NCBI RefSeq assembly: GCF_002179965.1
Contig: NZ_NGUQ01000037.1
Location: 682,001 to 746,000 of the forward strand
Source of the DNA: Pandoraea sp. PE-S2T-3
GTDB taxonomy: Bacteria > Pseudomonadota > Gammaproteobacteria > Burkholderiales > Burkholderiaceae
Reading direction: 5' to 3'
DNA: 64,000 nt
The translations under genes were made by a program, and so were the position numbers. Positions 18,366 through 25,960 of the stretch are shown piece after piece. The notes under the pieces are model-generated. The model did not search any database. It was given only the letters and a program-made list of their open reading frames with translations, and was not told where the DNA came from. How positions within the stretch are numbered: the stretch's first letter is position 1; the number at the start of each line of letters is the position of its first letter.

Positions 18366-18536
18366 CGATTTTCTTTTTGAGTTAAGTATGGGTGAACTGA
18401 CCATGGGGCGTTGTCTCCGGTCAGTACGCCAGCACAGCAATTCCGTGCAGGCCTGCGGTATTCTTTCGCATAACGATCGCTTGAAATAGCGATACTTTCT
18501 CTACCATTGGTTGAGTTTTGCTATACCTAATCGCCC

Positions 18537-19475
18537 ATGAAAACCCTGCCCAAACATTTGCCGCCGCTGCCAGCGCTGAGAGCCTTCGAAGCCGTCGCGC
18601 GTCTGGGCAGCGTCAGTCGTGCGGCAGATGAGCTACACGTCACCAAGGGCGCTGTGAGCCAACAGATCAAGGCGCTGGAGCTCGATATCGGCGGCACGCT
18701 TTTGCGGCGAGGCACTCGGGATCAGAAGGCTGAACCGACTGAGCTCGGCACCGAATTTCTCAAGTCTGTGCAGCGCTCATTGGGATTGCTGGAGATTGCG
18801 TGCCGGGAAACACGGCTGGCGGCGAGTGGCTGCCAGCGGCGGCGCCTCTCCCTTTCGGCCAACGCGTCATTCAGCGCGCTTTGGCTGGTGCCGCGTATCG
18901 GACGCTTCATGGAGCAACGGCCCGACATCGACATCGAGGTGCACCTCCACACGAACCAGAACCCCAGTTGGAAAACGCGCGATATCGATCTCGCATTTCT
19001 GCATATCAATGACCGGGGTTCGCGCGTTGCGCAGGCGGATGATGTGCCGTTGGTGGGCGAGACGATTGTGCCGGTTTGCAGCCCCTCGCTGATCTCCCGG
19101 TCCCGGCACGACGATCCGGCGTTGTTCACGCGTCATCGACTGATTGCCGAGGACCATGCGGCCAGCCCGGAAACGTCGTGGAACGCGTGGCTGGATCGCA
19201 TGGGGGTTGCGACTAGTGCTTCGCGCGACCCGCTCATCCTGCATGGCATGAGTGCAGTCGTGTCGGCCGCCGTGTCGGGCGTCGGCATTGCGCTGGGCCG
19301 CACGCCGCTGATTGACGAGGAGGTCGCGGCGCGCCGGTTGGTAGTTCTTGTGCCGGATCTCAGGCTGGCGGGTTCGTGGCGTTATGTCATGCGGCGTCAT
19401 CCTGAGCGAGCGCCGGATGAGGCGGTGATGGCATTTGTCGAGTTCTGCGGCAACGAGGCCGCGCTATCTCGCTAG
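18537..19475 (+). CDS. LysR-family transcriptional regulator, GcvA-like
   Basis: A 312-residue LysR regulator. The N-terminal winged helix (about 10-70) has LRAFEAVARLGSVSRAADELHVTKGAVSQQIKALE in family form (landmarks: SVSRAADELHVTKGAVSQQI), and the remaining part is a periplasmic-binding-protein-like effector domain. The proline-rich start (LPPLPALRAFEAVAR) is typical of the GcvA/AmpR group. It is divergently transcribed from the exported lyase with 171 bases between starts, so it probably controls that gene in response to its substrate. Its 3' end overlaps the convergent PAP2 gene by 12 bases. Confidence 0.88.
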   Translation: MKTLPKHLPPLPALRAFEAVARLGSVSRAADELHVTKGAVSQQIKALELDIGGTLLRRGTRDQKAEPTELGTEFLKSVQRSLGLLEIACRETRLAASGCQRRRLSLSANASFSALWLVPRIGRFMEQRPDIDIEVHLHTNQNPSWKTRDIDLAFLHINDRGSRVAQADDVPLVGETIVPVCSPSLISRSRHDDPALFTRHRLIAEDHAASPETSWNAWLDRMGVATSASRDPLILHGMSAVVSAAVSGVGIALGRTPLIDEEVAARRLVVLVPDLRLAGSWRYVMRRHPERAPDEAVMAFVEFCGNEAALSR

Positions 19476-20435
19476 CCGGCCAATGGCAATCACGGCAATC
19501 GCGAGCAGAACACCCGCGACTACATCCACCAGATAATGCCCGCCTCGGCTGGGTGTCGCGATCAGCATCAGCAGATTGAGTCCGGCCCAATAGTGGAATC
19601 GAGGTGTGCGCCGTAACGAATAGGTGATGAGAACGGCAGTGGCGGCGTGAAAGGACGGAAGCGCAATTAGCCCTTGCCTTGGAATCGCGGCAAAACCGGG
19701 GAACGCGCCTTCTCGCAAAAGCCTGAAGTCGGAGTACCACGCAGCGCCCCCGATATCAGCAATGTCGTAGTGCAGGAACAGGCTGGCAGCGGGGATCGGC
19801 AGGGAAATCAACACACACAAAACCGCCGTAACCATCATGTTGATGACGAACTCGGGCAGTCGATCGGCGTCTCTGTGATAGCCCAGAAGCACGGGAATGA
19901 TCAGTAACTGCACCCAGAAACTCGCGTACGCCAATACGAACAGGAATTCGATCATCGGGTGCGAATGCACCCATCGGTAGTGCGCCAGCCAATCGAAGCC
20001 GATAAGTCTGTCGAGCGCCATCAGACGCTCGTCGATCAGCGGTGCGCCGACAGTGACCGAAAGGTACTGGAGTACGTCGGCAGCAAAGAAGAAGCATTGC
20101 AACACCGCAAACCACGCAAGTCCACGGGCCAATTCCCGGCATCGCAGCCTTTCGGCATAAGGTGAAAACCGGGCGGTGTGCGAGATGCGGAAGAGGGCAG
20201 CGGCGATCAGCAATAGGCAGGCCATGGCCATGCCGATGCGTGCGACTAGCGTCAGCGATAGCGACCATTTCAACTGGTCAATCCACCCCAGATCCAGCAG
20301 GGCCAATGCAACAGTAAAAGCCCACGCGAAAGCATACTGCCGGGCGCTGGAGGGTCGCGAGCGATGGGGCGTCGGGTCACGCCGGCGAAACCGTGAGGCC
20401 GGGACTTGCTCGACGTCAGAAGGGAAATGCCTCAC
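19464..20435 (-). CDS. PAP2-superfamily membrane phosphatase
   Basis: A 323-residue integral membrane protein with about six membrane helices. The PAP2 (type 2 phosphatidic acid phosphatase) signature is present at the C-terminus: LPSFHAATAV (motif 2, His) and SRGGHYLVDVVAG (motif 3, Arg-His-Asp); motif 1 is not clear, as in the Aur1/inositolphosphotransferase-like PAP2_3 group. It probably dephosphorylates or transfers a head group of a lipid phosphate such as undecaprenyl or phosphatidyl substrates. GTG 20435 was chosen because GGGGGA lies seven bases upstream; TTG 20441 is an alternative. It is not in an operon with its neighbours. Confidence 0.78.
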   Translation of the reverse strand: MRHFPSDVEQVPASRFRRRDPTPHRSRPSSARQYAFAWAFTVALALLDLGWIDQLKWSLSLTLVARIGMAMACLLLIAAALFRISHTARFSPYAERLRCRELARGLAWFAVLQCFFFAADVLQYLSVTVGAPLIDERLMALDRLIGFDWLAHYRWVHSHPMIEFLFVLAYASFWVQLLIIPVLLGYHRDADRLPEFVINMMVTAVLCVLISLPIPAASLFLHYDIADIGGAAWYSDFRLLREGAFPGFAAIPRQGLIALPSFHAATAVLITYSLRRTPRFHYWAGLNLLMLIATPSRGGHYLVDVVAGVLLAIAVIAIGRLAR

Positions 20436-20573
20436 TGCCAAGTCCCCCGTGATATGAGGCGAAGACCTGCCGTTGACGATGTGAATGACTTCAGTTCGCT
20501 ATTGTATTTAGAGGCGAAAGATTGTCAACGCGGTGCCCGACGCTCATCGAGGCGCTGGCCCAGTCACGTCAAA

Positions 20574-22352
20574 TCATTGAAGCACGATGCCGCTCAGGGC
20601 TTGTGCGCGGGCAGCCGCTGCGGCCAGCCGTTGTGGGTCGTTACCGTGCACGCGCAGCAACACGTCACCGGCAAGCACCGATTGCCCTGCGGTGCATAGC
20701 AGATCGACGCCCGCGCCCATATCGCCCGGCGCGCCAGCGTCGCGGGCAATGCCGGAGACTTCCCAGCCATCAATGGAAGTCACAACGCCATCGGTCTGCG
20801 CAACGATGTCGACGAATGACGCGGCGGGCACGGCGAAATCTTTCCGGCCTTGGGCATCGACAATTTTCTCGAAGGCACGTCGCGCGTCGCCGCTCGCGAG
20901 CAGTTGTTCTGCGGCGGCGTGCGCCTTCACAAGATCACCGCCCAGCGCCGGGTGCCACGACAGAATGCGGGCGGCAAACGTCAACGCCTTGGCGCGCAGA
21001 TCCTTGGGGGCAGTGGCATCGTTGTCGAGTACTTGTAGCACGTCGCGCAGTTCCAGCGCGGGGCCGATGCCTCGGCCTATCGGTGCGCGTCCGTCGGTGG
21101 CGAACGCCTGCACGGTCATGCCCAACGCCGCGCCCACACGTTCGAAGAGTGCGCCCAACTTTCGCGCCTGCGCCTCATCCGTCATCTTCGCTTGCGGCCC
21201 CCAAGGGAGATCGACGACGACATGCGTGGCGCCTGCGCAAAACTTTTTCGACAGAATCGACGCGACCGACCAACGGCGCGTATCAAGCCGGAGCGGTCGC
21301 ACCATCGCGTTGGTCACATCGTCCACGCGAGAATGATTGAGCCGGCCGTTCCATACGATGCAGCCGCCAGCCTGCTCGACGGCGGCACACACCTCCGTGG
21401 CATCGAGATCCACCCGCGCCGCCGCTTCCATCGCGTCGGCAGTCCCGGCGGCAGAAGTGATGGCGCGTGATGACGTTTTCGGCATGCACAGTCCGTACGC
21501 TACGACGAGCGGTACGACGATCAGCGTGATGCGGCTGCCGGGCACGCCGCCCATCGAGTGCTTGTCGACGACCATCGGCCGCCCCCAGTCGATGCGAGGC
21601 ATCAACCGTGTTCGCGCCCGGGTGAGCGCAACGATCTCGTCATCGTCGATATGCTCGATCAGCAGTCGCAGCAGCGCTTCGCCCTCATCCAGGGCGTAGC
21701 GGTCATACATCAGATCGTCGAGCAGTTGCCCCCATGAGGCTTCATCAAGCGATACCCCTGCACGCTTGGCGTCTGCCAATTCGCGGCTTTTCGGCGGCTG
21801 TGCGCAGGACTGCAACGCAGCGGTGAAGCGTGCGATGCCAACGTCGCTCGTGCTGTCATTCGACACACGCATGAGTGGCACGCCAGCGGGATAGGCTGTC
21901 ACGGTGCGAGCCAGCCGTGCGGCGATCTGCTCGGGTGTTTCGCGTCCGCGTCCTGCGATGCGCGCGGCGAGGACTTCCACCGGCGCGCTGACTTCCACGA
22001 TGACCAGCCGTTGCACGCGGCCGATGAGTTTGGGCAGGATGGCCCGCGAGCCATTGGCGACGACATGACGGCCTTGTGCAAGTACGTCACGCAAGCTGGC
22101 ATCGAGCCCGTAATGCAGTCCGTGGGCTTGCCAGGTCACCAGAAACGCGCCCGCAGCGTCGCGGGCGGCGAATTCAGTCTCGGTGACGCCGATGTGTGCT
22201 TCCCCCGGGGCATCGTCAGCGCGAGTGATGGTGCGCGTCGCGAAGACGAAGCGGCCGCCATCGGTCAGGCACGTGCGTGCACCGTCGATCAGCGTATCCT
22301 TGCCGGCCCCGCTGGGGCCGACCACGAAGAAGAATATCCCGGGGAGCGTCAT
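20574..22352 (-). CDS. Fusion: PhnN ribose 1,5-bisphosphate kinase + AMP-phosphorylase-type (thymidine phosphorylase type 2) enzyme
   Basis: A 592-residue two-domain protein. Residues 1-183 are PhnN: Walker A GPSGAGKDT (12-20), TRTITRADDAPGE (39-51) and the guanylate-kinase-like fold; PhnN phosphorylates ribose 1,5-bisphosphate to PRPP using ATP. Residues about 195-592 match the nucleoside phosphorylase superfamily, not the classical DeoA form but the archaeal AMP-phosphorylase/type 2 form: VDKHSMGGVPGSR (262-274) and PKTSSRAITSAAGTADAMEA (291-310). AMP phosphorylase releases a base from a nucleoside 5'-monophosphate, giving ribose 1,5-bisphosphate, exactly the PhnN substrate. The usual N-terminal domain of type 2 enzymes is absent and replaced by the kinase. 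ATG 22352 is preceded by AAGGG; the gene lies 16 bases after nadC, so the two are an operon. Domain identities are seen; substrate is inferred. Confidence 0.87.
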   Translation of the reverse strand: MTLPGIFFFVVGPSGAGKDTLIDGARTCLTDGGRFVFATRTITRADDAPGEAHIGVTETEFAARDAAGAFLVTWQAHGLHYGLDASLRDVLAQGRHVVANGSRAILPKLIGRVQRLVIVEVSAPVEVLAARIAGRGRETPEQIAARLARTVTAYPAGVPLMRVSNDSTSDVGIARFTAALQSCAQPPKSRELADAKRAGVSLDEASWGQLLDDLMYDRYALDEGEALLRLLIEHIDDDEIVALTRARTRLMPRIDWGRPMVVDKHSMGGVPGSRITLIVVPLVVAYGLCMPKTSSRAITSAAGTADAMEAAARVDLDATEVCAAVEQAGGCIVWNGRLNHSRVDDVTNAMVRPLRLDTRRWSVASILSKKFCAGATHVVVDLPWGPQAKMTDEAQARKLGALFERVGAALGMTVQAFATDGRAPIGRGIGPALELRDVLQVLDNDATAPKDLRAKALTFAARILSWHPALGGDLVKAHAAAEQLLASGDARRAFEKIVDAQGRKDFAVPAASFVDIVAQTDGVVTSIDGWEVSGIARDAGAPGDMGAGVDLLCTAGQSVLAGDVLLRVHGNDPQRLAAAAARAQALSGIVLQ

Positions 22353-22368
22353 CGTCGATATCCCTTGA

Positions 22369-23202
22369 TCAGGCTTCGTCCAGACCAATGTCGACGGCCG
22401 GGGCCGATTGCATGATCTTGCTCGTCGAAATGTAGTCGACGCCGGTTTCGGCGATCGGGCGAATCGTCTCCAGACGAATGCCGCCCGAAGCCTCGACCTT
22501 GCACTTGCCGCCAATCATCGCGACGGCTTTGGTCATGTCTTCGACCGACATGTTGTCGAGCATGATCACGTCCACGTCGGTATTCAGCGCTTCAGCAACC
22601 TGATCGAGACGATCGCATTCGACTTCCACCTTGGTCAGCATCGGCACGAGCTTGCGTGCGCGCGCCACGGCGGCCGTGATACTGCCGGAGACGGCGATGT
22701 GGTTGTCTTTGATCATCACGCCGTTATCCAACCCCAGACGGTGGTTCAGCCCGCCGCCGCAGCTCACGGCATGCTTTTCCAGCATGCGCAGACCCGGCGT
22801 CGTCTTGCGGCTGTCGAGCAGACGGGCACGTGTGCCTTCGATGGCAGCTACGTAGCGGGCCGTCTCATTGGCGATGCCGCTCATGCGCTGCACGATGTTC
22901 AGTGCGGTGCGCTCCGCCGTGAGGATGCTGCGAGCATTGCCCGAGACATGCAGCAGGATGGCGCCCTTCGGGGCGTGCTGCCCGTCGCGCACCTTCACGT
23001 CAACCTTGAGCGTCGGGTCGTAACGCAGGAAGATTTGTGCCGCAACGTCGATGCCGGCAACGATTACCGGCTCGCGGGCGTTCATCACGAAGGCACCCGT
23101 GGCAGATTCGTCGATCATCGTCTGCGCCGTGAGGTCGCAATAGCCGATGTCTTCGGTAAGCCAAAGGTCGATCAGGCGGTCAACAGCAAAACGGTCGTAC
23201 AT
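22369..23202 (-). CDS. nadC: Nicotinate-nucleotide pyrophosphorylase (quinolinate phosphoribosyltransferase)
   Basis: A 277-residue NadC: quinolinate + PRPP gives nicotinate mononucleotide (NaMN), CO2 and pyrophosphate. Diagnostic segments are TAERTALNIVQRMSGIA, DSRKTTPGLRMLEKHAV, CGGGLNHRLGL and MIKDNHI, all with the expected basic residues for quinolinate and PRPP binding, and the C-terminal VEASGGI with YISTSKI. The related ModD family is less likely because these NadC signatures are complete. There is no nadA or nadB nearby; instead it leads an operon with the PhnN fusion and has the same 19-bp upstream motif as nicC, so it probably belongs to pyridine catabolism, not to housekeeping NAD synthesis. 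Confidence 0.9.
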   Translation of the reverse strand: MYDRFAVDRLIDLWLTEDIGYCDLTAQTMIDESATGAFVMNAREPVIVAGIDVAAQIFLRYDPTLKVDVKVRDGQHAPKGAILLHVSGNARSILTAERTALNIVQRMSGIANETARYVAAIEGTRARLLDSRKTTPGLRMLEKHAVSCGGGLNHRLGLDNGVMIKDNHIAVSGSITAAVARARKLVPMLTKVEVECDRLDQVAEALNTDVDVIMLDNMSVEDMTKAVAMIGGKCKVEASGGIRLETIRPIAETGVDYISTSKIMQSAPAVDIGLDEA

Positions 23203-23511
23203 GGCAGCTCCTCGGTCAGGACTCGGAAGGGTTGATTCGTAGCGTACACACTTAATATTTGCGCTTCAAGGAAAACAATTCCATTCAACGGTAGAGGAAA
23301 ACCCTAGGACTAGGATGTGGCGTTATACGTCCGCCTTTGTGGGGCTTTGTGCGGCGTGCTGAAGGGCATTGCGCAGGCGTGTTTTGCCACTTATTTTTCT
23401 AGCGCATACGCTTTTTATTCATGCTATACATCCGTCAGTGCCGAGCGCACACGCCCGAATTCTCGCCGGGCGGACGATCCACCCAGACTCTTACGCTACC
23501 CGGGAATCGCC
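23203..23511. other. Divergent promoter region nadC / MFS carrier
   Basis: A 309-base region with the nic-type operator near its left end. The part next to the MFS gene is less structured; I see no further operator or hairpin, and the open frame that runs through it has no family similarity. Confidence 0.5.
23233..23260. promoter_or_regulatory. Putative nic-regulon operator upstream of nadC
   Basis: TGATTCGTAGCGTACACAC at 23233-23251 is identical over 19 bases to the sequence before nicC (30191-30209), and the following AT-rich half (TTAATATTTG) keeps part of the second palindrome arm. It starts 31 bases upstream of the nadC ATG. Probable binding site of the MarR-type regulator encoded at 36345-36791. 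Confidence 0.65.
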
Positions 23512-24828
23512 ATGTCCTCTCTCTCTACGCCAGACCTGGTCACGCAAGCGGCCGCGCCGAACACCGACGCCGATGCGCTGTACCGCAAGGTCACGGTGCG
23601 GTTGATCACGTTTTTCTGCCTGTGTTATTTCGCCGCCTATCTCGACCGGATCAATGTCGGACTGGCCAAATTGCAGATGCTCAGTGCGCTGCAATTCAGC
23701 GACACTGTTTATGGCCTCGGGGCCGGATTGTTCTTCGCTGGCTATATCCTTTTCGAAGTGCCCAGCAATCTGATTCTTCAGAAGGTAGGCGCCAAGCTGT
23801 GGATTGCCCGCATCATGATCACGTGGGGCCTGATCTCGGGGGCGACCGCGTTTGTCACCACGCCCACGCAGTTCTATGTGCTGCGCTTTCTGCTCGGCGT
23901 CGCCGAGGCGGGGTTCTTACCCGGCGTGCTGCTGTATCTGACGCGCTGGTATCCCGATGAGCGCCGTGCGCGAATCATCGCGTTGTTCATGGTCGGCTTG
24001 CCGCTCTCCAGCATGATCGGTAGCCCCTTGTCGGGCTGGATCATGCAGATGTTCGACGGCGCGCACGGTTTCGGCGGCTGGCAGTGGCTGTTCGTCATCG
24101 AGGCCATTCCGTCGGTCGTGCTCGGGGTGGCGATCTTCATGTACCTGCCGAACGACATTGCATCGACCCGATGGCTCACGCCGCAGGAGAAGACGGTGCT
24201 GCTGGCCAATCTCGACAAGGACGCCGGCGTTCACAAGCGCCACAACCTGGGCGCGGCGTTCACCGATCTGAAGGTCTGGGTTCTCGGGCTGGTTGACCTG
24301 TGCGTGCTGCTCGGCTTGTACGGCGTGAGCTTCTGGCTGCCGACGATCCTGAAGGACACGGGCGTGCGCGACACGTACACGATCGGCTGGCTGATGGCCA
24401 TTCCGAATGCACTCGCCGTCGTCGGCGTGCTGGTGTGGGGCGCGCGCTCGGATCGCCTGCGGGAGCGACGCTGGCACATCGTGCTGCCGTTCTTGCTGTC
24501 GGCCGTGGCGATGTTCATCTTCGCCAGCGGTAACCATGGCACCGCAATGACGGTGGCGCTGTTCTCGCTGATCAATCTGGGCGCAGCCGCCGCCATGCCG
24601 GTGGTGTGGGCGTTGCCGTCGACCTTCCTGAAGGGATCGGCGGCAGCGGCAGGCATTGCCTTTGCTTGCTCGCTGGCCAATCTCGGCGGCTTCTTCAGCA
24701 CGTACTTCATCGGCTGGCTGCGCGACACGTTCCACTCGCAGTCGGCCGGCATCTACGGCTTTGGCGTCTGCATGGTGATTGGCTGCGCACTCGCGCTGTC
24801 GTATCCGAAACACGTGGTAAATCGTTGA
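23512..24828 (+). CDS. MFS transporter, anion:cation symporter type, probable pyridine carboxylate carrier
   Basis: A 438-residue major facilitator with twelve predicted helices. DRINVGLAKLQM in the first helix-loop and the cytoplasmic loop WYPDERRARIIALFMVGLPLS are characteristic of the anion:cation symporter (ACS) group that imports organic acids such as tartrate, phthalate and nicotinate (NicT). The ATG at 23512 starts the conserved part; a longer open frame upstream has no support. It is divergent from nadC across the operator-bearing region and ends at a strong bidirectional terminator opposite xdhC, which fits uptake of nicotinate or quinolinate. Substrate is inferred from context only. 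Confidence 0.82.
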   Translation: MSSLSTPDLVTQAAAPNTDADALYRKVTVRLITFFCLCYFAAYLDRINVGLAKLQMLSALQFSDTVYGLGAGLFFAGYILFEVPSNLILQKVGAKLWIARIMITWGLISGATAFVTTPTQFYVLRFLLGVAEAGFLPGVLLYLTRWYPDERRARIIALFMVGLPLSSMIGSPLSGWIMQMFDGAHGFGGWQWLFVIEAIPSVVLGVAIFMYLPNDIASTRWLTPQEKTVLLANLDKDAGVHKRHNLGAAFTDLKVWVLGLVDLCVLLGLYGVSFWLPTILKDTGVRDTYTIGWLMAIPNALAVVGVLVWGARSDRLRERRWHIVLPFLLSAVAMFIFASGNHGTAMTVALFSLINLGAAAAMPVVWALPSTFLKGSAAAAGIAFACSLANLGGFFSTYFIGWLRDTFHSQSAGIYGFGVCMVIGCALALSYPKHVVNR

Positions 24829-24875
24829 GCGCAGCGCGGGCACCGGACGGTGCCCGTATCGCGATACAGGAAAGT

Positions 24876-24902
24876 AAAAAGCCGGCAAAAGCCGGCTTTT
24901 TT
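24876..24902. terminator. Bidirectional Rho-independent terminator
   Basis: AAAAAGCCGGC-AAAA-GCCGGCTTTTTT: a GC stem flanked by an A-run and a T-run, working in both directions between the convergent MFS and xdhC genes. Confidence 0.9.
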
Positions 24903-24929
24903 GCGCGTTGCTGATCGCGATCGGTTTGC

Positions 24930-25928
24930 TTAGCCGGCGAGCGCCTTGCCGGCCTGCACATCCATTAACGACATCACCGGCAAGCGGTGCCGCCGCGCGG
25001 TCAATTCCGCGGCAATCGATACGGCAATTTCCGGCGGCGTGCGCCCGCCCAAGTGCAGCCCCACGGGGCCCCGCAGGCGCGCGAGCGCGGCTTGCGTCAC
25101 GCCAAAGAGCTGCAACCGCTCGCGACGCTTGTCGTTATTTCTGCGTGAGCCGATCGCGCCGACGTAAAACGCGGGCGACATGAGGGCTTCCATCAGCGCA
25201 AGGTCATCGAGCTTGGGGTCGTGCGTGAGTGCAACGACCGCCATGCGCGAGTCGGGACGCATGCCGATGACGGTATCGTCCGGCATGGTGCGCACCAGCG
25301 TGACGCCCGGCATGTGCCAACCATCGCGATATTCCTCGCGCGGATCGCAGACCGTGACGGCGTAATCGAGCGTGAGTGCAATGTTGGCGACGTATTGGGT
25401 GAGCTGCCCTGCGCCGATAAGCAGCAGCCGCCAGGTTGGGCCGTGGGTGGTAACGAGCTTTGACGCGTCGAACACGCAAGCGTCGCCGTCGACGTGCTCG
25501 GCGAGCGGTGTCAGCGTGACGCGTCCCGTGGTCATGTCGAGCGTGCGACGCATGGCGCGGCCGTTGCAAATCGCTTCGATAAGGCCGGGCAGGGCGCTGG
25601 CGCTGGACAGCGTTTCGCGCACCAGCCGCATCGTGCCGCCGCAGGGCAATCCGAAGCGATGCGCTTCGTCGGCACTGACGCCATACTCGACGAGTTCGGG
25701 GAGCGGTCCGGGCGGGCCGTCGCGTTGCAAGCGGTCGATCAGATCGTCTTCAATGCAGCCACCCGACACCGAGCCGACGAGCCGGCCGTCATCGCGAATC
25801 GCCAGCGTGGCACCCGGTGGGCGCGGTGACGAGCCCCATGTCGCGACGACGGTGAACAACTGCACACCACGCCCCTGCGATAGCCAGCGTGAAGCGGTTT
25901 CGAGAACTTCGCGATCGACGCTGTGCAT
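24930..25928 (-). CDS. XdhC-family molybdenum cofactor insertion protein
   Basis: A 332-residue XdhC/CoxI-family protein, the chaperone that sulphurates and inserts the molybdenum cofactor into xanthine-dehydrogenase-type hydroxylases. The N-terminal XdhC domain includes ATWGSSPRPPGATLAI and GSVSGGCIEDDLI with the conserved Cys; the central Rossmann domain starts LLLIGAGQLTQYVA and the C-terminal block has YVGAIGSRRN and PVGLHLGGRTPPEIA. It is the last gene of the nicC-nicA-cytochrome-xdhC operon, 32 bases after the cytochrome gene, and is expected to mature the nicotinate hydroxylase. Confidence 0.9.
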   Translation of the reverse strand: MHSVDREVLETASRWLSQGRGVQLFTVVATWGSSPRPPGATLAIRDDGRLVGSVSGGCIEDDLIDRLQRDGPPGPLPELVEYGVSADEAHRFGLPCGGTMRLVRETLSSASALPGLIEAICNGRAMRRTLDMTTGRVTLTPLAEHVDGDACVFDASKLVTTHGPTWRLLLIGAGQLTQYVANIALTLDYAVTVCDPREEYRDGWHMPGVTLVRTMPDDTVIGMRPDSRMAVVALTHDPKLDDLALMEALMSPAFYVGAIGSRRNNDKRRERLQLFGVTQAALARLRGPVGLHLGGRTPPEIAVSIAAELTARRHRLPVMSLMDVQAGKALAG

Positions 25929-25960
25929 GGGCGGGGGCTCCGTGGCGGGTCAGTGGCGGG

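Noticed and set aside
20574-22352. Housekeeping thymidine phosphorylase DeoA
   Set aside because: The active-site segment has the AMP-phosphorylase form (PKTSSRAITS) and not the DeoA form, and the fused PhnN domain uses ribose 1,5-bisphosphate.
22369-23202. ModD, the molybdenum-related NadC homologue
   Set aside because: The full NadC signatures (RKTTPGLR, GGGLNHRLGL, MIKDNHI) are present and no modABC genes are near, although a molybdenum enzyme is encoded in the window.
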